The position numbers were made by a program, and so were the translations under genes. DNA of 64,000 nt from Marinactinospora thermotolerans DSM 45154. Its GTDB lineage: Bacteria > Actinomycetota > Actinomycetes > Streptosporangiales > Streptosporangiaceae. Positions 37,917-46,518 of the stretch are shown one piece after another; within the stretch, counting starts at the first letter, position 1; each line of letters opens with the position of its first letter. The DNA lies in assembly GCF_900167435.1 (NCBI RefSeq), contig NZ_FUWS01000008.1, positions 62,001-126,000 of the forward strand, in the 5' to 3' direction. The notes beneath the pieces are model-generated. The model worked only from the letters and a program-made list of their open reading frames with translations. It was not told the DNA's origin and searched no databases.

Positions 37917-39986
37917 TCAGTGCGTCGCGTACAGGGTGGGGCGCAGTTCGGCGACGATGTCGTCGTCGCCCCGCTGGCCCAGGAGGTCCAGCAGGTGCGC
38001 CGGGTTGGTCTGGACGGTCTCGTCCTCGCTGATGCGCCGCGCGATGATCTCCAGCGCCTCGTCGGTGGAGGCCGGCGCGGTGTAACCGATCAGGTGCAGC
38101 GCCCGGCTCGTCGGCCCGTGGTCGCTCAGGTCGGTGGCCGCGAGCCTCCGGGCGTCCAAACGGTCACCGTTGACGGTGATGAACACCCGGTCGCCCGGAT
38201 GCGCCGACAGCCGGCGCAGCAGGGGACGCAGCGAGTCGAACGCGGGCTGGTCCCGCCACACCAGCACCAGTAGGTCGGCGCCCGGCGCGGTCAGGCACAG
38301 CAACCGGCCCGGCTGCAGGCCCAGGTGGGTGGCGTACCCCGGTGGCACCGTGACCGGGGCCCCGTTGAGGTGGTCGGCGGTGACGTCGACCCGGTGCCAC
38401 CACCGGCCGTCGGGAGCGCGGAAGCAGCGCGGTGAGGACGCCACGCCCGGCTGGGAGTCGACGGTGGCCGGGACGGTCGTGCGGCGTCGGATCGGCAGGC
38501 CGCCGGCCGTCGTGCCGACGGGGGGCTGGACCGGGGCGGAGGCGTGGCCGGCGGTCGCGGCCGTGGGGATGGGCGCGGCCAGGGTCACCGACTCGTCGAC
38601 CATGACGTAACCGTCGCGGATGCTCACCCCCGGCGTGCTCAGCAACCACGCGCGCAGGGACTGGGGGCGGATGCCGAGCTTGGCCAGGCGCAGCCCGGCC
38701 TCGGTGAAGTCGGGCTGTCCGGACAGGAGCTGGCGGGTCTGCCAGCGCAACCGGTTCGGGTCGCCGGCGACCAGCCAGCCGTTGTGCAGCCGGCGGTCGG
38801 TGAACAGCGTGATGATGACCCGCCACAACGGGGTGCCCAGCGAGGGGATCTCCACGGGGTGGTCGGTGTGGGCGCTGATCAGGTGGTCGATGGTGGTCGC
38901 CGTGCCGAGCTGTTCGGAGATGTCCCCCAGGTGCTTGGTGATGGGCTCGCCCTGGGGCGAGGACAACCAGTGCAGCAGCCGCTCCTCGACGCTGCGCTGG
39001 GCGTTGCGGATCTGGGAGAGATCGGCCTGGACCTGTTCGGACAGGACCCGGATGCTGATCGGCTCGGCGGCGAACAGGCGCTCGGCGGCGACGGTGCGTT
39101 CGAGCTCCTCCCAGCTGCGGAAGAAGTGGTCGAGCAGGTCGACCAGGGGGTGCTCGCCCAGACGCAGCGGAGGACGTTCGGCCGCGGCCTCGTTGGCGAT
39201 CTCGCCGCGCAGCGCCTTCGGCGGGCCGAACGCCGGTCGGCGCAGCGTGCGCCCGGGGCCGAGCAACGGGCTGCGGGTGCGCTGGGGGAGTTCCACCGGG
39301 GGCGCGGCGGGGGAGGGGGCGGTGGGGTTCTCCTCCTCGCGGTTGGCGCGCAACGCCCGCAGTGTCCGGATGGCCCGCGTGGCGGGGCTCTGTGGAGGGT
39401 CCTCGTAACCGTCGGTCTTGTCGGCCCCCGTCGCCTCGGTGAGGTAGGCGAGGGCGTTGTGCACGTGTTCGGGCGCCGACTCCGGCATCCAGTTGGCGAT
39501 GGTCCGCACCGCCTCGACGATCAGCGCGGGGGAGGGGGCCGGGCCTCCGTCGGAGTCGCGGGTGAACGGGTGGACCGCGCGCCACATCGCCGTGCTCACC
39601 ACGTCGAGCACGCCGCAGCCCTCGGGACAGCCCCAATCGCGCATGGCGGCCGGGGTCGCGGCGACGAGCTGGTCCCAGCCGCCGGCCGTCGCGAGAACGG
39701 TGCCCCGGACGGGTTCGGCGATCTCGTCCATGTCGACCGCCAGTTCCCGCAGGGTCGGCATGAACTCGCCGAGGGACAGGTGGTCCCAGCGCTCGATGGA
39801 GAGGCGGGCCAGGCAGTGCGACAACCACGTGGGCCCGGCGATGTCGAGGACACGCGGTAGCGGCAGCGAGTGCCACCAGCCGTCGACCAGGCGATCGTGG
39901 CAGAGGATGTCGCTGATGTCGTCGGGCTTGCCCCACCTCAGGGCGGGGGCGAGGTCGGTAAGGCAGATCGGGGAGACGGCGTTCAT
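37917..39986 (-). CDS. large conserved-looking protein of unknown function
   Basis: A 689-residue soluble protein that I cannot assign. The N-terminal 250 residues are rich in Trp and charged residues (LSHCLARLSIERWDHLSLGE near 55). The middle part contains AEPISIRVLSEQVQADLSQI near residue 305, which resembles a sigma region-4 or winged-helix element. A second possible HTH follows near 430 (EAGLRLAKLGIRPQSLRAWL). A linker with Pro and Thr leads to a C-terminal domain with RWWHRVDVTADHLNGAPV and PGDRVFITVNGD. ATG 39986 is the start; the frame extends upstream without character. It is monocistronic, between the suf operon and an SseB gene. Confidence 0.75.
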   Translation of the reverse strand: MNAVSPICLTDLAPALRWGKPDDISDILCHDRLVDGWWHSLPLPRVLDIAGPTWLSHCLARLSIERWDHLSLGEFMPTLRELAVDMDEIAEPVRGTVLATAGGWDQLVAATPAAMRDWGCPEGCGVLDVVSTAMWRAVHPFTRDSDGGPAPSPALIVEAVRTIANWMPESAPEHVHNALAYLTEATGADKTDGYEDPPQSPATRAIRTLRALRANREEENPTAPSPAAPPVELPQRTRSPLLGPGRTLRRPAFGPPKALRGEIANEAAAERPPLRLGEHPLVDLLDHFFRSWEELERTVAAERLFAAEPISIRVLSEQVQADLSQIRNAQRSVEERLLHWLSSPQGEPITKHLGDISEQLGTATTIDHLISAHTDHPVEIPSLGTPLWRVIITLFTDRRLHNGWLVAGDPNRLRWQTRQLLSGQPDFTEAGLRLAKLGIRPQSLRAWLLSTPGVSIRDGYVMVDESVTLAAPIPTAATAGHASAPVQPPVGTTAGGLPIRRRTTVPATVDSQPGVASSPRCFRAPDGRWWHRVDVTADHLNGAPVTVPPGYATHLGLQPGRLLCLTAPGADLLVLVWRDQPAFDSLRPLLRRLSAHPGDRVFITVNGDRLDARRLAATDLSDHGPTSRALHLIGYTAPASTDEALEIIARRISEDETVQTNPAHLLDLLGQRGDDDIVAELRPTLYATH

Positions 39987-40379
39987 CTGCTGGGGACCTC
40001 GACCTCCTGGCGTACGGCTCGCCGAACGTGCGGCGGCGCGGGCATTCGGCTGTGCGCTACACATTACGCCGCCCGGCGGGGAAACGGACGACGAGCAGGT
40101 GTTCCACGGGTCACCGTCACCACGGTAGAGGGTCGGGACCGTGTGGTCCCGGGCCGTCGGGGACTGCCGTGGTGGGGATCCTCTGGCAGATCGTACGTGC
40201 GCGGGCACGTTCTGAATAGACCCGGCCGGCAGGAAGCAGAGGGGAAGGTGGCGGCGGCGAGGGGGCGGGACGGCCCGCGGGCACCGGAAACGAACGTTCA
40301 AGATTCAATCGAACGGTGACGGAAGTCACATTCGCTGGCGGGTTTGCGTGGGGGCGCGACGCGGGCGCCCCCACGCGGC
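39987..40379. other. 393-bp intergenic region
   Basis: This region lies between the SseB gene's 3' end and the start of the 689-residue protein, both leftward, so it must hold the promoter of the latter. No gene is recognised. A strong hairpin close to its right end (40346-40376) is listed separately. An AT-richer patch near 40290-40330 is the most likely promoter area. Confidence 0.45.
40346..40376 (-). terminator. hairpin after the SseB-domain gene
   Basis: A perfect 12-bp inverted repeat, GCGTGGGGGCGC (40346-40357) and its complement (40365-40376), with a 7-base loop, three bases past the stop codon on the minus strand. It is followed by AAACCC, not a T-tract. Confidence 0.7.
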
Positions 40380-40811
40380 TCAACCGCGGGCGATTTCGGC
40401 GACCGTCTCGGCGTAGAGCGGCACCCCCGAGGCGTTGCCCGGGTTCAGTGCCAGCCCGATCCCCTCGGGCAGGGCTCCGGCCAGCTCCCGCGCCGGGATC
40501 ACGGTGTAGGCCAGGTCGGCGCTGCGCACCCGGAACTGCTCGGCCGAGGTGAAGACCGGCACGAACACCTCCCCCTCCAGTTCCAGCGTCGGCAGGGCGA
40601 CCGCCCCGTCCCCCTGCTGACCCGCCCCCTCGGGCAGGGGGATCCACAGGTCCCCCTCACGCAGCGCGTCGAGGAAACGGGTGATCGGCTCGGCCTCCTC
40701 CTGGGAGTCCTGTTCGGGGGAGGTGGCCAGCGCCGCCTCCAGGGCGCGTTCCACCGCGTTGACGGGAAACTCCTCCGGATCGGCCGCGATAATGTCGTCT
40801 GGTCGCGTCAT
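40380..40811 (-). CDS. SseB-domain protein
   Basis: A 143-residue cytoplasmic protein with the SseB N-terminal domain fold: FLDALREGDLWIPLPEG near residues 47-63, LELEGEVFVPVFTSAEQF near 77-94 and PEGIGLALNPGNASGVPLY at the end. In actinobacteria such proteins are common and of unknown role. ATG 40811 has GAGGAGG eleven bases upstream; the frame runs on upstream without features. A hairpin terminator follows directly. Confidence 0.85.
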   Translation of the reverse strand: MTRPDDIIAADPEEFPVNAVERALEAALATSPEQDSQEEAEPITRFLDALREGDLWIPLPEGAGQQGDGAVALPTLELEGEVFVPVFTSAEQFRVRSADLAYTVIPARELAGALPEGIGLALNPGNASGVPLYAETVAEIARG

Positions 40812-41049
40812 GGTGATGTACGCCTCCTCGGAAGCCCCTGGAACAGGGCCGTCGCCCGGTCGCCGGCCGGCGTGGACGGGCCCTTCTTCGCGAAAGCGGA
40901 TGTCATATGGCGACGGTATGCTTGTCAGGCTCGCCGTACCCCGGCCTTTCCGATCGACACCCCGCACGATGCAGAAAGGCACACGAGACGCCGCAGGGCC
41001 CGGCCGCGCCGTGCGCGCGCACGTGGCCGAGCCGCACGATTGGTAGTAA

Positions 41050-41907
41050 GTGACTGATCTGGACCCACATCCCCCTGGAAGCACGCGGGCGGACAGACCA
41101 GCGGTCATCCGTTCCTACGTCGCGATCGGCGACAGCCTGACCGAAGGACTGGACGACCCCCGTCCCGGCGGGGGGTACCGCGGTTTCGCCGACCGTCTCG
41201 CCGAACACCTCGGCTCGATCACCCCCGGCTTCCGATACGCCAACCTGGCGGTCCGGGGGCGTCGCATGCGCCACATCGTCGGCGAGCAGCTCGAACACAC
41301 CCTCCGCCTGGCGCCCGACCTCGTCACCGTGCACGCCGGCGGCAACGACGTGCTGCGTCCGACCACCGACCTCGACCGCCTCGCCCTCGAACTCGACCAG
41401 GGCATCCGCCGGCTGTGCGAGGCCGGCATCCGGGTCGTCATCCTCTCGGGCCACGACACCGGTTGGGTCCCGGTCCTGCGGGTCTACCGCGGGCGCATCG
41501 CCGTGTTCAGCATGCACCTGCGCGCCATCGCCGAGCGCAACGGCTGCGACATCGTCGACCTGTGGGCGCTGGACGCCCTCAACGACCCGCGGGCCTGGAG
41601 CGTCGACCGGCTGCACTTCAACGCGGCGGGACACCAGATCGTGGCCGCGCGCATCGCCGAGATCCTCGGCCACCCCTTCGGGCCGCGAGAGACGTGGGCG
41701 AGCCCGTGGTCGACACCGCCCGAACGTCTGCCCCGCATCCTGCGCCGTCGCGAGAACCTGCGGTGGACGCGCGAGCACCTGGTGCCCTGGCTCAGCCGTC
41801 GCGCGCTCGGCCGTTCCTCGGGTGACGGGCGCTTCCCCAAGCGTCCCGACCTGACCGAACTCGCTCCCGGCCAGACCGACGGCCCCCTCCCGACCGACGG
41901 GGGTTAG
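41050..41907 (+). CDS. SGNH/GDSL-family hydrolase
   Basis: A 285-residue esterase or lipase-like enzyme without a signal peptide, hence probably cytoplasmic. The family blocks are in order: AIGDSLTEGLDDP near residue 27 (nucleophilic serine), a glycine in block II around NLAVRGRRMRH, AGGNDVLRP near 97 (block III asparagine) and SVDRLHFNAAGHQIV near 190 (Asp and His of the triad). The start is GTG 41050. It converges with the EAL-like gene, leaving 25 bases between them. The substrate is unknown. Confidence 0.9.
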   Translation: MTDLDPHPPGSTRADRPAVIRSYVAIGDSLTEGLDDPRPGGGYRGFADRLAEHLGSITPGFRYANLAVRGRRMRHIVGEQLEHTLRLAPDLVTVHAGGNDVLRPTTDLDRLALELDQGIRRLCEAGIRVVILSGHDTGWVPVLRVYRGRIAVFSMHLRAIAERNGCDIVDLWALDALNDPRAWSVDRLHFNAAGHQIVAARIAEILGHPFGPRETWASPWSTPPERLPRILRRRENLRWTREHLVPWLSRRALGRSSGDGRFPKRPDLTELAPGQTDGPLPTDGG

Positions 41908-41932
41908 CCCGGAAAGGGTGGGCCCCGCCGGT

Positions 41933-43099
41933 TCAGTTGCCCGACAGGCTGCGGATCAGATCGCTCACGTGCACGACCCCCATGCACTGGCCGAACTCGT
42001 TGACCGAGATCACGTCGTCATAGACGCGGTCGCGGTCGGCGCCGGCCGATCGCAGCGCCGCCAAGGCGGGCAGACCCCGGGCCACCGTGCGCGGGGTGTC
42101 GGCGAGACGGCGGGCCGGCCGTTTGGCGTGCAGCGCGTGACCGTAGGGGCCGGTGATCGCGAGCAGGAAGCGCGCCCGGTCCAGCGAGGCCACCGGACGT
42201 TCACGGTGGTCGATCAGGATGACGCTGTTGAGCGCGGGGTCGTTGGTGAACGCCTCCAGGACCTCCTCGGCCGTCGCCTCCTCCGGCAGCGTCACCGCGG
42301 GCACCACGAACTCCGCCACGCGCGGTCCCGTCTCCAGTCCGGGAGCGGTGCCGTCCAGCGTCGCCTCGGGGACGGGGGTGACCCGGTCACCGGGACGCCA
42401 GCCCTCGTCCGCGAACAACGGTCCCTGCGCCAGGCGCACCCCGGCCCGGCGCAGCGCCACCGCCTGCGCGGCGGTGCGGACCTCGGCGGCCAGCGGAAAG
42501 ACCCCCGAACCACGGCCGATCCGGGCCAGTCCCTCCACCACCGCTGTCAGACGCTCGTCACCGGGCACCCCGGCCACGAGACCGGGATCGATGCGGAACA
42601 GGAACGGGGCGGCCTCCAACAACAGGTCCGGAGCCACCTGGGCGGTTCCCAGCGCGCAGCGGAACCCCATCTCGCGCAGGTAGCCGGTTCCCCGCAGAAG
42701 CACATCGCGCGGCAGGTCGCGCAGTTCCGGTCCGATCATCAAGGTGACCTCACGCGGGCGACGGCCGGCCCGGCGCAGGGTGTGCTCCAACAGCGCGAAC
42801 GGTTCGCGTCCCGCGGCGACCAGCAGCGCGGGGACCGGAAGGACCAGGGGGAGCAGCGTCTCGTGCGCCGCGACCCTGCGGGTCAACCGCGCCAACCGCT
42901 CGGCCTGGGCCGGGACGTCCCCGGCGGCGGCGCCGTCGGGGAAGGGGATCACGTCGATGGCCAGGACCGCGCCGGAGTCCAGGTCGACGATCGGACGTAG
43001 GGGAGGGGACTCGTTGGATTCGCCGATCGCGCTGTTCCCGCCGGCCGGGATCGCACTTTGTGCCGCGTCGGCGTGAAGGGGATTTCGGTGAGCGGACAC
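41933..43099 (-). CDS. degenerate EAL-domain protein with CBS-like C-terminus
   Basis: A 388-residue cytoplasmic protein. Residues about 35-230 follow the EAL phosphodiesterase fold: DLDSGAVLAIDVIPFPD stands where the EAL signature should be, FRIDPGLVAGV matches the LKID-type strand, and GVRLAQGPLFADEGW matches the QGYLF-type end. The catalytic glutamate of EAL is replaced (AIDV), so cyclic di-GMP hydrolysis is unlikely; binding is possible. From about residue 255 a CBS-like domain follows (NSVILIDHRERPVASL and ISVNEFGQCMGVVHVSDL). GTG 43099 is the start, behind two tandem hairpins. Confidence 0.7.
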   Translation of the reverse strand: MSAHRNPLHADAAQSAIPAGGNSAIGESNESPPLRPIVDLDSGAVLAIDVIPFPDGAAAGDVPAQAERLARLTRRVAAHETLLPLVLPVPALLVAAGREPFALLEHTLRRAGRRPREVTLMIGPELRDLPRDVLLRGTGYLREMGFRCALGTAQVAPDLLLEAAPFLFRIDPGLVAGVPGDERLTAVVEGLARIGRGSGVFPLAAEVRTAAQAVALRRAGVRLAQGPLFADEGWRPGDRVTPVPEATLDGTAPGLETGPRVAEFVVPAVTLPEEATAEEVLEAFTNDPALNSVILIDHRERPVASLDRARFLLAITGPYGHALHAKRPARRLADTPRTVARGLPALAALRSAGADRDRVYDDVISVNEFGQCMGVVHVSDLIRSLSGN

Positions 43100-43136
43100 C
43101 TCACCATCTTGCCGCTCACCAGCGCCTTGGCCAGCA

Positions 43137-43172
43137 CGTGGTGGCGAAGTTCAACGGAACTTCGCCACCACG
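43137..43172. terminator. 15-bp perfect hairpin upstream of the EAL-like gene
   Basis: CGTGGTGGCGAAGTT (43137-43151) and its exact complement (43158-43172) with a 6-base loop. It lies 38 bases before the EAL-like start and after a second hairpin at 43205-43235. It may be a second terminator for the carboxylase transcript or an element in the leader of the EAL-like gene. Confidence 0.5.
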
Positions 43173-43204
43173 CAGCATCTCGTTAACACCTGCCCGAAAC
43201 CGAC

Positions 43205-43235
43205 AGGGCGGACGGTGGGAAACACCGTCCGCCCT
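43205..43235 (-). terminator. hairpin after the carboxylase gene
   Basis: AGGGCGGACGGTG (43205-43217) and its complement (43223-43235) form a 13-bp stem with a GGAAA loop, 14 bases past the stop of the acyl-CoA carboxylase gene on the minus strand. The position is right for the end of the fatty acid synthesis region. Confidence 0.75.
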
Positions 43236-43249
43236 GGTCGACTAGGAGA

Positions 43250-44689
43250 TCAGAGGGGAATGTTGCCGTGTGCCCCGCGCGCCGACGGCGCGGTCGCGAT
43301 CGCCTCGGCGAGCGCGCTGCGGGTCCGCCCGGGCTCGATCACCTCGTCGATCACCCCGATCTGCCGGGCGCGCTCCAGGCCCCCGGAGATCTTCTCGTGC
43401 TCGGCCGCCAGGCTCGCCTCCAGGGCCGGACGTTCCTCCTCGGAAACCGCGGCGAGCTTCTTGCGATGCAGGATCCGCACCGCGGCCACCGCGCCCATGA
43501 CCGCGATCTCGGCGGTGGGCCAGGCGAACACGCGCGTCGCGCCGAGCGAACGGGAGTTCATCGCGATGTAGGCGCCGCCGTAGGACTTGCGGGTCACCAG
43601 GGTCACCCGCGGCACGGTCGCCTCGGCGAAGGCGTGCAGCAGCTTCGCGCCGCGGCGCACCACGCCGTCCCACTCCTGGCCCACTCCGGGCAGGTAACCG
43701 GGGACGTCGACGACCACCACCAACGGCACCCCGAAGGCGTCGCACATGCGGACGAAGCGGGCCGCCTTCTCGGCCGACTTCGACTCCAGGCATCCCCCCA
43801 ACCGCAGGGGGTTGTTCGCGATCACGCCGACGGTACGCCCACCGAAGCGACCGAGCGCGGTGACGATGTTGGGCGCCCACTTGGCCTGCAACTCCACCGA
43901 CTCCTCGCCCAGCGGGGAGTCGAGGAGACCGTTGACCAACGGCTTGACGTCATAGGCGCGCCGCGAGGACTCCGGCAGGACGAACCCGAGATCGACATCC
44001 TCGACGGTGGCCGGACGCAGCTGCCCCTGGTGGCCCAGCAGCAGCGCGAGCCGGCGGCCCTGCACCATCGCGGCGGTGTCGTCGGGCGCGGTCACGTGCA
44101 CCACGCCGCTGCGCCGGCCGTGGGCGTCGGCCCCGCCCAGCTCCTCGGCACTGATCTGCTCGCCGGTCACGCTGCGCACCACGTCGGGACCGGTGACGAA
44201 CACCTTGCCCTTCTGGGACATCACCACGATGTCGGTGAGCGCCGGACCATAGGCGGCGCCTCCGGCCGCCGGGCCGAGCACCACCGAGATCTGCGGTACG
44301 ACACCCGACGCCCGGGTCATGGCGGCGAACACCCGGCCCACCGCGTGCAGGCTCTCGGCCCCCTCGGCCAGGCGCGCACCACCGGAGTGCCACAGTCCGA
44401 TGACCGGTACCCGCTCGCGCACGGCGTGCTCGTAGGCGACCTCGATCGCCGCGCAGCCCGCCGTCCCCATGGCACCGCCCTGGAAACGCGCGTCACTGGC
44501 GAACGCGACCGCCGGCATTCCACCGATGCGTCCGACCCCGGCGAGCACGCCACTGTCGTCCTCGGCCGTGAGTAGGCGCAGCGAGCCCTCGTCGAAGAAG
44601 GCGGTGAGACGGACCCGAGGGTCGCGATGGTCCTCGGGCGCGCTGGACGGTGCCCCCGGGGCGACTGAGAGGTTGTCGATCACAGTCAC
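43250..44689 (-). CDS. acyl-CoA carboxylase carboxyltransferase (beta) subunit
   Basis: Transfers carboxyl from biotin to acetyl- or propionyl-CoA, supplying malonyl- or methylmalonyl-CoA. The 479-residue protein holds both halves of the carboxyltransferase: ARFQGGAMGTAGCAAI and WHSGGARLAEGAESLHA in the N-half (acyl-CoA binding), and VVVDVPGYLPGVGQEWDG, KSYGGAYIAMNSRSLGA in the C-half (biotin site). GTG 44689 has AAAGGAG nine bases upstream. No biotin carboxylase subunit lies in the window, so its partner is encoded elsewhere. It follows fabF across a hairpin. Confidence 0.93.
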   Translation of the reverse strand: MTVIDNLSVAPGAPSSAPEDHRDPRVRLTAFFDEGSLRLLTAEDDSGVLAGVGRIGGMPAVAFASDARFQGGAMGTAGCAAIEVAYEHAVRERVPVIGLWHSGGARLAEGAESLHAVGRVFAAMTRASGVVPQISVVLGPAAGGAAYGPALTDIVVMSQKGKVFVTGPDVVRSVTGEQISAEELGGADAHGRRSGVVHVTAPDDTAAMVQGRRLALLLGHQGQLRPATVEDVDLGFVLPESSRRAYDVKPLVNGLLDSPLGEESVELQAKWAPNIVTALGRFGGRTVGVIANNPLRLGGCLESKSAEKAARFVRMCDAFGVPLVVVVDVPGYLPGVGQEWDGVVRRGAKLLHAFAEATVPRVTLVTRKSYGGAYIAMNSRSLGATRVFAWPTAEIAVMGAVAAVRILHRKKLAAVSEEERPALEASLAAEHEKISGGLERARQIGVIDEVIEPGRTRSALAEAIATAPSARGAHGNIPL

Positions 44690-44781
44690 GTGAGCCAGCT
44701 CCTTTGCGAAGCGGTCGGTTACGAGCGGACGGGAACACCCTCCGCGCCGATGCTGGAACAGCCGTAGAACGAGGCTGGAGT

Positions 44782-44812
44782 GCGCCTCCCCCGATCCCCC
44801 GGGGGGAGGCGC
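44782..44812 (-). terminator. hairpin between fabF and the carboxylase gene
   Basis: GCGCCTCCCCC (44782-44792) and its complement (44802-44812) form an 11-bp stem with a 9-base loop, 14 bases after the fabF stop on the minus strand. It separates the core fab genes from the carboxylase gene. Confidence 0.7.
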
Positions 44813-44825
44813 GAAACGCGGCGGG

Positions 44826-46064
44826 TCAGACCCGCCGGAAGGCCACGGCGACGTTGTGACCGCCGAAACCGAAGGATTCGTTGAGGGCGGCCACGGCACC
44901 GGCCGACAGGTCGCGCGGCTTGTCCCGCACGATGTCGACCACCACGCCCGGGTCGAGCTCGTCGATGTTGATGGTCGGAGGAATCTGCCCGTGGTACAGC
45001 GCCAGGACCGTCGCGATGGACTCCACCGCGCCCGCGCCGCCCAGCAGATGGCCGGTCATGGACTTGGTCGAGGTGACCGCGACCTGGTCGGCCGCGGAGT
45101 CGCCCAGCGCGCTGCGGATCGCCACGGTCTCGCCGACGTCGCCGGCCGGGGTGGAGGTGGCGTGCGCGTTGACGTGGGCGATGTCGTGGGGCTGGAGGTC
45201 GGCGTCGGCGAGCGCGGCGGTGATGGCCCGGGCCTGGCCGGTCCCGGCGGGATCGGGCTGCACGATGTCGTGGGCGTCGTTGGAGTAGCCGGCGCCGGCG
45301 GCGACGGCGTAGACGCGGGCGCCCCGGGCGCGCGCGTGCTCGGCGGACTCCAGCACGATGATGCCGGCGCCCTCGCTCATGACGAAACCGTCACGGTTGA
45401 CGTCGAAGGGCCGGGAGGCGCGCTGGGGGTCGTCGTTGCGGGTGGACAGCGCGCGCATCGACGCGAACGAGGCGATGTTGAGCGGGTGCAACGCGGCCTC
45501 GGTCCCGCCGGCGATGACGATGTCGGCGCGGCCGGAGCGGATCATGGCGATCGCGTCGGCGATCGCCTCGGCGCTGGAGGCGCACGCGCTCACCGGGGCG
45601 TGGGCCCCGGCGCGGGCGCTGAACTCCAGCGACACGGCCGCGGCCGGGCTGTTGGGCATGAGCATCGGCACGGTGAAGGGCGAGACGCGCTTCCAGCCCT
45701 TCTCGCGGAAGGTGTCGTACTGCTCCAAGATGGTGAGGATGCCGCCGATCCCGCTGGAGACCACCGCTCCCAGACGCAGCGGGTCGACCTCGGGGGCGCC
45801 GGCGTCCTCCCAGGCCTCCTGGGCGGCGATCAGCGCGAACTGCTGCGTACGGTCGAGCCGGCGCATCCGGTGCCGGGGCAGTTTCTCCGACGGTTCCACC
45901 GCGACGGCGCCGGCGAAGTGCACCGGCAGGTCCTTGACCCAGTCCTCCTCGATCGTCCGGATACCGGACTGACCCTCGAGGAGCGCGGACCAGGTGCTGG
46001 CGACGTCACCCCCCAGGGGAGTGGTGGCACCGAGGCCGGTGACGACGACTTCGGTAGTGCTCAT
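44826..46064 (-). CDS. fabF: beta-ketoacyl-ACP synthase II
   Basis: Elongating condensing enzyme of type II fatty acid synthesis. It has 412 residues. The catalytic Cys is in APVSACASSAEAIAD near residue 165, and the two histidines are in NAHATSTPAGD near 303 and TKSMTGHLLGGAGAVE near 340. ATG 46064 opens with STTEVVVTGLGATTPLGG. It follows acpP after 140 bases containing two hairpins, which may set its expression below that of the carrier protein. Confidence 0.97.
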   Translation of the reverse strand: MSTTEVVVTGLGATTPLGGDVASTWSALLEGQSGIRTIEEDWVKDLPVHFAGAVAVEPSEKLPRHRMRRLDRTQQFALIAAQEAWEDAGAPEVDPLRLGAVVSSGIGGILTILEQYDTFREKGWKRVSPFTVPMLMPNSPAAAVSLEFSARAGAHAPVSACASSAEAIADAIAMIRSGRADIVIAGGTEAALHPLNIASFASMRALSTRNDDPQRASRPFDVNRDGFVMSEGAGIIVLESAEHARARGARVYAVAAGAGYSNDAHDIVQPDPAGTGQARAITAALADADLQPHDIAHVNAHATSTPAGDVGETVAIRSALGDSAADQVAVTSTKSMTGHLLGGAGAVESIATVLALYHGQIPPTINIDELDPGVVVDIVRDKPRDLSAGAVAALNESFGFGGHNVAVAFRRV

Positions 46065-46142
46065 GACCCGATCGCCCTTCTCGTCTCATGGTCGTTCCCC
46101 GACCGTTCGGTGCCGGAGATGGAGGGAATGGAGAGGTGGAGG

Positions 46143-46167
46143 GGGCGGATGCGCCCGGCATCCGCCC
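46143..46167 (-). terminator. hairpin 2 between acpP and fabF
   Basis: GGGCGGATGC (46143-46152) and GCATCCGCCC (46158-46167), a perfect 10-bp stem with a 5-base loop. It is the second of two adjacent hairpins in the acpP-fabF gap in the direction of transcription, so it may act as an attenuator or mRNA-stabilising element. Confidence 0.55.
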
Positions 46168-46170
46168 GGG

Positions 46171-46195
46171 GCCCGCCGGCGTCGTGCCGGCGGGC
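46171..46195 (-). terminator. hairpin 1 between acpP and fabF
   Basis: GCCCGCCGGC (46171-46180) and GCCGGCGGGC (46186-46195) form a perfect 10-bp stem with the loop GTCGT, starting nine bases after the acpP stop. With the neighbouring hairpin it would let acpP mRNA be more abundant than fabF mRNA. Confidence 0.6.
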
Positions 46196-46204
46196 GGTGC
46201 CGTC

Positions 46205-46444
46205 CTACTTCTGGATGAAGTTGATGACGTCCTGGACCGTCTTGAGGTCCTTGAGCTGGTCGTCGGGGATCTCGACGCCGAACTTGTCCTGCGCGGCGAC
46301 GGCGATCTCCACCATCGACAGGGAGTCGATGTCGAGGTCGTCGACGAAGCTCTTCTCCGGCGTGACCTCCGCGGCCGGAACGCCGGCGACCTCGTCGATG
46401 ATCTCGCCGAGCCCCTTGAGGATCTCCTGCTCGCTGTGCGCCAT
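46205..46444 (-). CDS. acpP: acyl carrier protein
   Basis: A 79-residue acidic carrier protein on which acyl chains are elongated. The phosphopantetheine serine is in DDLDIDSLSMVEIAV near residue 40. The protein has the usual four-helix length, with the C-terminal KDLKTVQDVINFIQK. ATG 46444 has a strong AAGGAG nine bases upstream, in keeping with high expression. Its place between fabH and fabF is the standard actinobacterial order. Confidence 0.98.
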   Translation of the reverse strand: MAHSEQEILKGLGEIIDEVAGVPAAEVTPEKSFVDDLDIDSLSMVEIAVAAQDKFGVEIPDDQLKDLKTVQDVINFIQK

Positions 46445-46518
46445 GTCGGTTGTCTCCTTCTATCGGTCGTTCGTCCACCGTGGACCCCGTGGGCATGCCA
46501 CACCGGGCCACGAGTGTG

